Shown here piece by piece: positions 26,151-33,671 of a stretch of DNA of 64,000 bases. Position 1 is the stretch's first letter, and each line of letters begins with the position of its first letter. Below the pieces are notes generated by a model. It was not told the DNA's origin, searched no databases, and was given only the letters and a program-made list of their open reading frames with translations. The position numbers and the translations under genes are program-made. The stretch spans positions 434,001 through 498,000 of the forward strand of contig OZ246007.1 of the NCBI GenBank assembly GCA_965230515.1. Reading direction: 5' to 3'. The DNA comes from JAJFKB01 sp965230515. GTDB taxonomy: Bacteria; Pseudomonadota; Gammaproteobacteria; Pseudomonadales; IMCC2047.

Positions 26151-26291
26151 TACCCCTGTTTCATCCGATTAATGCTTCTTTGAATTGGCCTTTTCTGCTG
26201 GTTAGATGTCATTGCGTTCTTAAGCAGATTTTTTAAACTGCGCTTGTACCTCAATTGAACCGATTTCAACAACCGACACAAAGGGCAAACG

Positions 26292-27014
26292 ATGCAACTT
26301 ACCCAATCACTCAGCCGGGTTTCGGCTCCCCTTTTGATCTCCAGATTTATGCGACTGGAAATATCTGCTTTGGCACGAAAAGTTGCTCGTGCTTTTGGAC
26401 ACCGAACGCCGCCTGACATACCAATCACCGACATTAAAATTCCCGACTCCGAACTGGCGGTCAAGGCGACACGTCTTGTTGAGCAATGTTCACCGCTGTT
26501 CCTGCTCAACCACTCGATACGCACCTACTGCTTTGGTGCAGCAATTGCCCGGCAGTTAGGTATTAAAGCGGATATGGAGGTATTTTATCTGGCGGCCATC
26601 ATGCATGACCTGGGATTGACAGCCCCCTATGATCAGCAGCAGGGTTCGTTTGAAGTCACAGGCGCCAAAGCGGCCCGTCAATTCCTGCTTGATCAAGGGG
26701 AGACCCGCAATAAAGCAGATCTTGTGCATGAGGCCATCGCACTGCACTCCTCCGTCGGCATCGCCGACAAACGAGAACCGGAGGTTGCACTGGTCCATTA
26801 CGGCGCAGGTGTCGATGTCATCGGATTTCATGCAGAAGATGTTTCACCCACAACGCGGCAACACATCGTCTCGGCCTATCCGAGGCGAGATTTTAAAGCG
26901 GAGTTTTACAAATTGCTGGATAACCAGGTCGTATGCAAGCCTGACTGCCACATCGCAGGCCCTTTCGCTCTGGGATTTGCTGACAAAATCAGAAAAGCGC
27001 CATTCAATGAGTAG
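26292..27014 (+). CDS. HD-domain protein, cyanamide-hydratase-like
   Basis: A 240-residue cytoplasmic protein with a metal-binding HD domain. NHSIRTYCFGAAIARQLG supplies the first His, AAIMHDLGLT the HD pair, and HEAIALHSSVG the later His. The NHSxRTY...AAIMHDLGLT spacing is close to the cyanamide hydratase subgroup of HD hydrolases, but substrate specificity cannot be read from sequence. An AGGG site lies about seven bases before the ATG. It lies downstream of the GGDEF gene and convergent with dodecin. Its HD domain is not an HD-GYP, so a cyclic-di-GMP role is not indicated. Confidence 0.75.
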   Translation: MQLTQSLSRVSAPLLISRFMRLEISALARKVARAFGHRTPPDIPITDIKIPDSELAVKATRLVEQCSPLFLLNHSIRTYCFGAAIARQLGIKADMEVFYLAAIMHDLGLTAPYDQQQGSFEVTGAKAARQFLLDQGETRNKADLVHEAIALHSSVGIADKREPEVALVHYGAGVDVIGFHAEDVSPTTRQHIVSAYPRRDFKAEFYKLLDNQVVCKPDCHIAGPFALGFADKIRKAPFNE

Positions 27015-27043
27015 GCGCTCTTTGATGGTTACTATTCCGGTTT

Positions 27044-27253
27044 TTAGTCGTCGAGGCGAAACCCTATTTTCATGACCACCTGGTAATGCCCGACTTCGCC
27101 GTCCACAACATGGCCACGGATCTCTTCAACCTCGAACCACTCTACCCGCTTGACCGTTTCCGAGGTTCTTTTTACCGCTTGCTGAATAGCATCTTCAACA
27201 CTTTCTTTTGAAGACCCCACAACATCTATCTTTTTATAAACATGATCGCTCAT
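27044..27253 (-). CDS. Dodecin family flavin-binding protein
   Basis: A 69-residue protein matching bacterial dodecin in length and sequence: VYKKIDVVGSSKESVEDAIQ, then VEWFEVEEIRGHV with the conserved Trp that stacks on flavin, and a GEVGHYQVVMKIGFRL strand. Dodecins form hollow dodecamers that store riboflavin or FMN. It lies 63 bases downstream of moaA on the same strand and may be read through from the moa operon. The gene is convergent with the HD protein gene, 29 bases away. Confidence 0.95.
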   Translation of the reverse strand: MSDHVYKKIDVVGSSKESVEDAIQQAVKRTSETVKRVEWFEVEEIRGHVVDGEVGHYQVVMKIGFRLDD

Positions 27254-27316
27254 TTTGCTTCCTCTTCTTTATTGTTGTCTTTAAATCTCGCCCACTTAAC
27301 TACGTATACCCGCCGT

Positions 27317-28306
27317 TTACCCGCCGGTTGTATTCATAAACCGTAATATTTGCGGGTCGTTATCCAACTCAAAGTAATGTCGTTCCGGCTTAATATCCAT
27401 ACCCTGCATAATAGCTTCGGTTAACTTTTCCTTATCACCTGGATGCGCTCGTACAACGGATCTGAGATCGATCGAATGTTCATTACCCAAACAGAGCAGC
27501 AATCTTCCCTCTACCGTGAGCCGAACCCTATTGCAAGTATCGCAGAAGTTCTCGCTGTGGGGAGAGATAAACCCGACCCTGGATTGATATCCCGGAACGC
27601 GCCAGTAACGCGAAGGGCCACCTGTTTTTTCGCTGGTTGGAATAAGCTCCAGTTCTTCGCTTATCATATCCCTGATCGACTGGCTGGAACAAAAAGCTTC
27701 ACCGCGATTGTGTTCGGTGATGCTACCCAAGGGCATCTCTTCAATATAGGAAATATCAATATTGCGATCCAGAGCATAGCGCAGTAGATCCAGCACTTCG
27801 TCATCGTTACGGCCGCTCAGAACCACCGCGTTAAGCTTGATCCGGTCAAACCGGTTCTCAATAGCGGCTTCAATCCCTTCCAGCACCTGATCCAGATTAC
27901 CGATTCGGGTCAGTTCCTTGAAACGGTCTGCCTTCAGACTGTCCAGACTGATATTGATTCGCTTGACCCCGGACGCCTTTATCTCCTCAGCATATTGCTT
28001 GAGATGGGAGCCATTGGTGGTAAAAGTCAGTTCATCGAGCTTCTCCAGAGAGCCAAGATGGCCGAAGAGCTGTTGCACATTATGTCTTACCAACGGCTCT
28101 CCACCGGTTAGGCGAATCTTTTTGACACCCAAATCAACGAAGGTTTCACCGATAAAAGCCAGCTCCTCCAGCGTCAACACCTGCTCTCGCGGCAAAAAAG
28201 TCATGTTTTCAGACATACAATAGACACAGCGAAAGTCACAGCGATCTGTCACTGACATCCTCAGGTAATTTACTTCCCTGCCAAAACGATCAATTAATTG
28301 TGCCAA
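27317..28306 (-). CDS. moaA: GTP 3',8-cyclase MoaA
   Basis: MoaA is a radical SAM enzyme that, with MoaC, turns GTP into cyclic pyranopterin monophosphate, the first step of Moco synthesis. The N-terminal 4Fe-4S site is CDFRCVYC, and the C-terminal cluster reads FCDTCNRVRLT with a later Cys (LLCLG). The C-terminus ends in GG (TTGG), as required for activation. The frame could begin at TTG 28348, but TTG at 28306 gives MAQLIDRFGREVNYLR, which matches family N-termini, and it overlaps moaE by only 13 bases. AGAGAG lies upstream. It is the last gene of moaCDEA. Confidence 0.95.
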   Translation of the reverse strand: MAQLIDRFGREVNYLRMSVTDRCDFRCVYCMSENMTFLPREQVLTLEELAFIGETFVDLGVKKIRLTGGEPLVRHNVQQLFGHLGSLEKLDELTFTTNGSHLKQYAEEIKASGVKRINISLDSLKADRFKELTRIGNLDQVLEGIEAAIENRFDRIKLNAVVLSGRNDDEVLDLLRYALDRNIDISYIEEMPLGSITEHNRGEAFCSSQSIRDMISEELELIPTSEKTGGPSRYWRVPGYQSRVGFISPHSENFCDTCNRVRLTVEGRLLLCLGNEHSIDLRSVVRAHPGDKEKLTEAIMQGMDIKPERHYFELDNDPQILRFMNTTGG

Positions 28307-28746
28307 CGTGATTCTCTCTCTGTATCGGATGCTTTTGCATCCACCCAAACATCACCTTCTTGACGCTGTTCCTTTTTCCAGAAAGGTGCCTTCGTTTTCA
28401 GGAAATCCATCAAATACTCGCAGGCTGCAAACGCTGCCTCCCGATGTGCGCTATTAACCCCCACGAACACAATTTGATCTGAGGTTTTAAGCGCTCCGAT
28501 ACGATGAATGATTCTGGTGTTAATAATCGGCCAGCGTTTTTCCGCATCCTCCACCAACTGTGTAAGAACTTTCTCCGTCATACCAGGGTAATGTTCCAGA
28601 AACATACCTGTAACGGATTCATCCTGGTGCATGTCACGCACCAAACCAACAAAGGTAACAATAGCACCAATTTGGGGCGCATCCTCTGTCAGAGCCTGAT
28701 ATTCTTCGGCTAAGCTGAAATCCTCTTGCTGAACGCTAATGTGCAA
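28294..28746 (-). CDS. moaE: Molybdopterin synthase catalytic subunit MoaE
   Basis: MoaE and MoaD form molybdopterin synthase, which adds the dithiolene sulfurs. The protein shows IGAIVTFVGLVRDMH, LEHYPGM, the RIIHRIG segment and the Lys-containing KTKAPFWKKE motif. I place the start at TTG 28746, preceded eight bases away by a perfect GGAGG (28755-28759), rather than at 28788. The upstream extension would overlap moaD by 38 bases and reads like out-of-frame moaD. The resulting length is 150 residues, usual for MoaE. Confidence 0.94.
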   Translation of the reverse strand: MHISVQQEDFSLAEEYQALTEDAPQIGAIVTFVGLVRDMHQDESVTGMFLEHYPGMTEKVLTQLVEDAEKRWPIINTRIIHRIGALKTSDQIVFVGVNSAHREAAFAACEYLMDFLKTKAPFWKKEQRQEGDVWVDAKASDTERESRWHN

Positions 28747-28750
28747 GGTT

Positions 28751-29002
28751 TTAACCTCCGGTAACCGGTGGAAAAAACCCCACTTCATCGCCTAGATTAA
28801 CTAACTGATCTGCGGTAGCAATTTCCTGATTGACCGCAACCAGTAAATTTTCATCCTGCATTGCCGATTGCCAGGGCTCGCCACGGGATGCGATCTGTCG
28901 TTTCAGGTCTGACACAGAACAACCGGAATCGGACAACACTATCTGCTCTTGAGCGCAATCAAGCTGGTCACGCAATCTGGCAAAATACAACACCCTAACC
29001 AT
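28751..29002 (-). CDS. moaD: Molybdopterin synthase sulfur carrier subunit MoaD
   Basis: An 83-residue ubiquitin-like protein ending in VTGG; the C-terminal Gly is thiocarboxylated by MoeB and donates sulfur to MoaE. VRVLYFARLRDQL and GDEVGFFPPVTGG are typical. It starts three bases after moaC ends and stops four bases before the moaE TTG. The moaE ribosome site lies within the last codons of moaD. No moeB gene is visible in this window. Confidence 0.95.
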   Translation of the reverse strand: MVRVLYFARLRDQLDCAQEQIVLSDSGCSVSDLKRQIASRGEPWQSAMQDENLLVAVNQEIATADQLVNLGDEVGFFPPVTGG

Positions 29003-29005
29003 CTG

Positions 29006-29491
29006 TTACTCACTCTCTTCCGCACGCCAATGCCCAGATTTACCGCCCTTCTTTTCCAGCAACCGGGTATTTTCAACAATCATTCCACGATCAACAGCTT
29101 TACACATATCATAGATAGTCAAGGCAGCTACTGATGCGGCTGTCAGCGCCTCCATCTCGACACCAGTCTGTCCGGTCACTTTACAGGTTGCCTCAATACG
29201 AACCATCGAATCCTGCTCCAATGCCTCCAGCGAAACCTTTACGGAAGTGAGCATCAAAGGATGACAGAGCGGTATCAATTCCCAGCAGCGCTTGGCCGCC
29301 TGGATTCCTGCTATACGTGCCGTAGCAAATACATCCCCCTTTTTATGCCCGCCGGAGACAATCATCGCAAGCGTTTCAGGTTCCATTCGCACATAGGATT
29401 CCGCCGTTGCAACACGAGAAGTTGATGCTTTTTCACCAACATCAACCATTTGGGCTTTGCCCTGTTCATCTAAATGAGTTAACTGATTCAT
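29006..29491 (-). CDS. moaC: Cyclic pyranopterin monophosphate synthase MoaC
   Basis: MoaC converts the MoaA product into cyclic pyranopterin monophosphate. The 161-residue protein carries KGDVFATARIAGIQAAKR, LIPLCHPL, VEATCKVTGQTGVEMEALTA (with V read as I at the first position) and YDMCKAVDR, all signatures of the family. It leads the moaCDEA operon. The 198 bases upstream contain an AGAGGA...TCCTCT inverted repeat, but no recognisable Moco riboswitch. Confidence 0.96.
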   Translation of the reverse strand: MNQLTHLDEQGKAQMVDVGEKASTSRVATAESYVRMEPETLAMIVSGGHKKGDVFATARIAGIQAAKRCWELIPLCHPLMLTSVKVSLEALEQDSMVRIEATCKVTGQTGVEMEALTAASVAALTIYDMCKAVDRGMIVENTRLLEKKGGKSGHWRAEESE

Positions 29492-29689
29492 TCAATCTAC
29501 TTACATCATGAGGAAGCTATCAAGAGGAGGTCCGACTATTTGTATTTGGCGTTCCTCTATTCATATACGCTTCCGATATTATCATTTTGGGCGTTACAGA
29601 TAAATAAATACACAAGCAAAAATGTGCGTTTTAACAGTAAATATTACCGTTATTTTAAATAACGCAGGTGTTAGCGTACAAATTGCGGA

Positions 29690-31066
29690 TTATACTATCT
29701 TACCGGGATTTAACAGGTTATGGGGATCCATGAACTGTTTCAGGGATCTCATCAGATCAATCTCCTGGGACTCTCTGCTAAGATTCAGATATGCTTTCTT
29801 TTCCAGACCTATGCCATGTTCCGCAGAAACAGATCCGCCACAGTCCGCCAATGGCTTGTAAATTATCTGATTCACCTGATGATGCAAATCTTCGGAACTG
29901 TCATTTTGTGGCGAGACGAAAAAATGCAGGTTGCCATCGCCAATATGACCCAGAGCATAGAAATAACAATTATCCCAGTGCTCTGATAATTGCGTTTCAA
30001 GCTCACGAATATAGCTCTCCATCTCTTTGATCGGCAGACTGACATCGTAAATAAACAATGGCTTCAAGGAGAGTACCGCCTCAAAATCTTCACGAATTGC
30101 CCAGATTTTATTCCGCTCTGACTCGGATTTTGGTAATACCGCATCCTCAATCAGGCCTTTCTCAAGAGCCCTTTCCATTATTGTCTGAAAGTTGTCCTTA
30201 TCAATACCGGGATCGGCGCCCTGCGCCTCCAGCACAACATAATAGTCATAATCTCTGGAAAGCGGGGATTCATGCCATCCGGGCTCTGTAACCGCACGAT
30301 AATAGTTACGCCACATTAACTCATATGAAGTTAATTGCCCGCCTAACAATTTATCGGCAAACTTTAACAGATTCACCACACTCGAAAAGCTATTGGTCGC
30401 GACCAGCGCGCTGTTTGCACTCAAGGGTTGTTCTTTCAGTTTAACGATCACACGGGTGATAATGCCCAGCGTTCCCTCAGTCCCGATAAACAGCTGTTTC
30501 AGGTCATAGCCGGCATTGTTTTTTAACATGCGATTCATCGAGGACAGAACGGTGCCATCCGCCAGCACCACTTCCAGCCCAAGCACCAGCTCTCGCATCA
30601 TGCCATAGCGAATCACATTAATGCCTCCCGCGTTTGTGGCAACATTGCCGCCGACGGTGCAGGATCCCCTCGCCCCCAAATCCAGAGGGAACATTAACTC
30701 ATGCTCCCTTACAGTTTCCTGAAGTGTTTGCAGCACTACACCTGCCTGGACCGTCGCAGTGCGCCCCTGGGTATCGATCTCTTCTATTGCATTCATCCGT
30801 TCCATTGAAAGAATGAGGTCCTTCTGCCCGGTCAAAGTACCCTGAACTGTTCCGGTAAGGCCGCCGTGAGCAACCACATTGACCTTATGCTGATGGCAAA
30901 GCTTAAGAATTTCGGATACCTGTGCGGTCGTTTTAGGACGGACTAACGCACACGCATTCATGGACGAGGAGTCCCAGTAGCTTTTGTTTCGTGTACTGAC
31001 CTGTTTCTGATCTAACAGACCACTCTCGCCAACAATGGCTTTAAGCTGTGATAAAAAATCATTCAT
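29690..31066 (-). CDS. FAD-binding oxidoreductase, GlcD/D-2-hydroxyacid dehydrogenase-like
   Basis: A 458-residue flavoprotein of the vanillyl-alcohol-oxidase/GlcD family. The FAD-binding PCMH domain (about 35-215) includes VVAHGGLTGTVQGT, DLGARGSCTVGGNVATNAGG and YGMMRELVLGLEVVLADG. The C-terminal catalytic domain ends with the HIGDGNLHFF metal motif and SAEHGIGLEKK. Relatives oxidise D-lactate, glycolate or D-2-hydroxyglutarate. There are no GlcE/GlcF iron-sulfur partners here, so a standalone FAD dehydrogenase of the D-2-hydroxyglutarate or D-lactate type is more likely. It is unrelated by context to moaC downstream. Confidence 0.9.
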   Translation of the reverse strand: MNDFLSQLKAIVGESGLLDQKQVSTRNKSYWDSSSMNACALVRPKTTAQVSEILKLCHQHKVNVVAHGGLTGTVQGTLTGQKDLILSMERMNAIEEIDTQGRTATVQAGVVLQTLQETVREHELMFPLDLGARGSCTVGGNVATNAGGINVIRYGMMRELVLGLEVVLADGTVLSSMNRMLKNNAGYDLKQLFIGTEGTLGIITRVIVKLKEQPLSANSALVATNSFSSVVNLLKFADKLLGGQLTSYELMWRNYYRAVTEPGWHESPLSRDYDYYVVLEAQGADPGIDKDNFQTIMERALEKGLIEDAVLPKSESERNKIWAIREDFEAVLSLKPLFIYDVSLPIKEMESYIRELETQLSEHWDNCYFYALGHIGDGNLHFFVSPQNDSSEDLHHQVNQIIYKPLADCGGSVSAEHGIGLEKKAYLNLSRESQEIDLMRSLKQFMDPHNLLNPGKIV

Positions 31067-31142
31067 AGATAAAATCTTAATTCAACTCGATAAAACATGG
31101 GTGCGTGGCGATTGTCACGCTGTTGTTACTACCTGAAAGTGT

Positions 31143-31502
31143 TTATGTGCCAGTCAGAAGCGCCTCTATTTTAGCTTCAAAATCCGGCCCGATAGGTTTA
31201 CAGATATGATCATCGCAGCCTGCTTTAATGGCCGCTTCACAGTCTTCACTCATGGCCGAAGCGGTAACGGCAATAATCGGTTTTTGGTAGCCCTGCTCTT
31301 TTAAATGCCGGGTTGCCTCATGGCCATCCATAATGGGCATATGCATATCCATGAGTACCAGATCGTAATTACCCGCCAGCGCCATTGCTAAGCCCTCTTT
31401 GCCGTTTACTGCCTGTTCGACCTGATGTCCTTTCATCTGCAAGCGCAATTGCAGCATTTTTCTGATTGGGTCATCATCTTCAATGATCAAGATATTTGCC
31501 AC
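31143..31502 (-). CDS. Single-domain response regulator (CheY-like receiver)
   Basis: A 119-residue receiver domain with no output domain. The acidic pocket is EDDD at positions 8-11, the phosphoacceptor is Asp52 in VLMDMHMP, the Thr/Ser is in AVTAS and the Lys in CKPIG. It lies four bases downstream of the CHASE-PAS histidine kinase gene, so it is very likely a phosphorylation partner: a relay step or a sink. It ends the three-gene signalling operon on the minus strand. Confidence 0.93.
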   Translation of the reverse strand: MANILIIEDDDPIRKMLQLRLQMKGHQVEQAVNGKEGLAMALAGNYDLVLMDMHMPIMDGHEATRHLKEQGYQKPIIAVTASAMSEDCEAAIKAGCDDHICKPIGPDFEAKIEALLTGT

Positions 31503-31505
31503 CTG

Positions 31506-33671
31506 CTACCCCTCATTTGTCACGATAGTAAAACTGAAAACGGTACCCTTCCCGACTTCGCTCTCAACCTCAATACTACCATTTTGTAATGCGATCAGTC
31601 TCTTGGTTATTGCCAGGCCTAAACCGGATCCGCCCTGTTTTCGGGTTCTTGTAGAATCAACCTGGTAAAATGCGTCAAACAGTTGCGGAAGATCTTCTGC
31701 TGGAATACCCGCGCCAGTATCGCACACCCTCATCGACAGAACCGAACCTTTGATTTCACCTTGCACATCAATCTGACCCTGCTCCGTAAATTTTAGTGCA
31801 TTACCAACCAGGTTGATCAGAATCTGGCGAAAACGCATTGGGTCCAACACAAACGATCCGGCTTGGATATCAGCGATGAGCGACAACCCTTTTTCCTGCG
31901 CCAATGGCGTGAATTCGTTAAGCACCTGAGTGACGGTTTGCCTAACATCAATTTTCTCAGGTTTTAATAGCATCTGACCCGCTTCAATTTTCGAAATATC
32001 CAGCAGATCATTGATAATCTCCAGCAAGTGACGCCCCGATTGATCCATATCGTTGGCAATGTTTGCAATCATCTCCGGTTCGGGCATTTGCGCACTGTTC
32101 TGCAACAGCGGCAGATAGCCCAGAATTACCGTTAGCGGTGTGCGCAGCTCGTGGCTCATCATGTTGAGGAAAGATGACTTCTGCCGGCTCGCCTGTTCAG
32201 CGGCCTCTTTCGCAGTCACAAGTGCCTGTTCATGGGCCTTTCTAAGGGTCAAATCCACCAACACGCCAACATAAAGTCTATTCTCATCGGTAGTTGCATC
32301 ACCTACGGAGAGGTGCACGGGTAGCGTACTACCATCCTTACGCTGCGCAACTACCTCTCGACCAATTCCAATGATGCTTTTCTGACCGGTTGTGTGATAG
32401 TTCGCCAGATACTGGTCATGTTCCGCATGGTAAGGCTCCGGCATCAGCATATTGACATTGCGACCAATCACCTCATCGGCAGAATAACAAAACATATTTT
32501 CCGCTGCCGGGTTAAAGAGCTGCACGATACCATGACCATCAATGGTAATAACCGCATCGGCGGCATTTTCCAGAATAACGGACATTCTTTTTCGGCTTGC
32601 ATTCAGCTCTAAAGTTCGCTCGTCAACCAGCTTCCTGACCTGACGCTCTCTTCGAACCAGAGACCACAGGTAAAAACTGAGGACCGTTGTCAGCAGAAAT
32701 CCTGTGATCAGCACAGTATCGGGAAGCGGCGTTCTTCGGTTATCAATATAGTCGCGATTTGCACGGGTGGTAACTCGCCAGGTTCTACCAGCCACATCAA
32801 TCGGATAATGGGCCACCCAGGAATGTTCCTCAACCAGCGCCTCAGGCGAACCTGCCAGGTAAGTCGCCTCAATCGGGTCCGTCGCATCTGCCAGGGTCAG
32901 ATCCAGTCCCTTTAACTCGGCTAAACCTTCCAGCGACAGATTGAAAAGCCTTTCCACCCTGAAAACACCCAGCACCAGTCCACGCAGATTGCTAACGGAT
33001 CTGGCAGCATCCTGTGTTTGGTAAACCGGTAAAAACAGCAGTACTCCCGAGGACTGTTGATTATTTTTATGTGAATCCTGAACCAGCTTGATGGCTGGTG
33101 TTGCTATTGCCTGCCCATTTTTGGCCGCTGCCTTTATCGATTCCAGTCTCGTTTGATTGGACCCCAGATCAAAGCCAAGTACCTTTTCATTGCCCTTTAA
33201 TGGCTGAATAAAGACTACCGGAAAGTACTGATTCCTCTGACTGGCCCGGATCAACTGCCCTTCACTGTCCTGCTCTGTAATTTGGAAACTGGTTGAAGTA
33301 TCCTCACTGGCTTGCTGTTCAAACGGGATTCGCTCGCCGGGTAATATCCTGGGTACCCACTCCAGTGCCTGGAGTTCAGGGTGCGCTTGCAGATAGGCTT
33401 GGGTAAAGACCCCAAACTCATCACTACTCACCCTTTCAGAAGCTAAAAACAGTCCGCGAATGGCTATTAATATGGAGATACTCAACTCCATTCGCTCGTG
33501 CAAAGCATCCGCAAACAGCGCCGTTGCCCGTTGCTGGCTGATATAAATGGTTTTTTCTTCAAGATTACGGGTGATCTGAAAGCCGAGAACGCTCACAATC
33601 AAACCACCCGCTAAAACAGCGGCGAAAATTGAGGAGCCCGCCGTGGTAAATTTATCAGGGAGCAGTGACAT
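31506..33671 (-). CDS. CHASE-PAS histidine kinase with FixL-like heme-binding PAS domain
   Basis: The inner-membrane sensor kinase is about 721 residues from ATG 33671. That start overlaps the previous gene by 17 bases; the upstream possible start at 33743 would overlap by 89. A first membrane helix (about 12-32) and a periplasmic CHASE-type domain lead to a second helix near 330-350. The PAS domain reads IDGHGIVQLFNPAAE, MPEPY, EHDQY and IIGIGR and is very like FixL of Bradyrhizobium. His418 aligns with the heme-ligating His200 and Arg438 with distal Arg220. HisKA (His507 in MSHELRTPL) and HATPase domains (NALKFTEQG, DTGAG, GSGLGLAI) are intact. No receiver is fused. Confidence 0.9.
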   Translation of the reverse strand: MSLLPDKFTTAGSSIFAAVLAGGLIVSVLGFQITRNLEEKTIYISQQRATALFADALHERMELSISILIAIRGLFLASERVSSDEFGVFTQAYLQAHPELQALEWVPRILPGERIPFEQQASEDTSTSFQITEQDSEGQLIRASQRNQYFPVVFIQPLKGNEKVLGFDLGSNQTRLESIKAAAKNGQAIATPAIKLVQDSHKNNQQSSGVLLFLPVYQTQDAARSVSNLRGLVLGVFRVERLFNLSLEGLAELKGLDLTLADATDPIEATYLAGSPEALVEEHSWVAHYPIDVAGRTWRVTTRANRDYIDNRRTPLPDTVLITGFLLTTVLSFYLWSLVRRERQVRKLVDERTLELNASRKRMSVILENAADAVITIDGHGIVQLFNPAAENMFCYSADEVIGRNVNMLMPEPYHAEHDQYLANYHTTGQKSIIGIGREVVAQRKDGSTLPVHLSVGDATTDENRLYVGVLVDLTLRKAHEQALVTAKEAAEQASRQKSSFLNMMSHELRTPLTVILGYLPLLQNSAQMPEPEMIANIANDMDQSGRHLLEIINDLLDISKIEAGQMLLKPEKIDVRQTVTQVLNEFTPLAQEKGLSLIADIQAGSFVLDPMRFRQILINLVGNALKFTEQGQIDVQGEIKGSVLSMRVCDTGAGIPAEDLPQLFDAFYQVDSTRTRKQGGSGLGLAITKRLIALQNGSIEVESEVGKGTVFSFTIVTNEG

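Noticed and set aside
29492..29689. Possible Moco riboswitch upstream of moaC
   Set aside because: There is an AGAGGA/TCCTCT inverted repeat, but I could not match the known Moco RNA consensus. A covariance-model search would decide.
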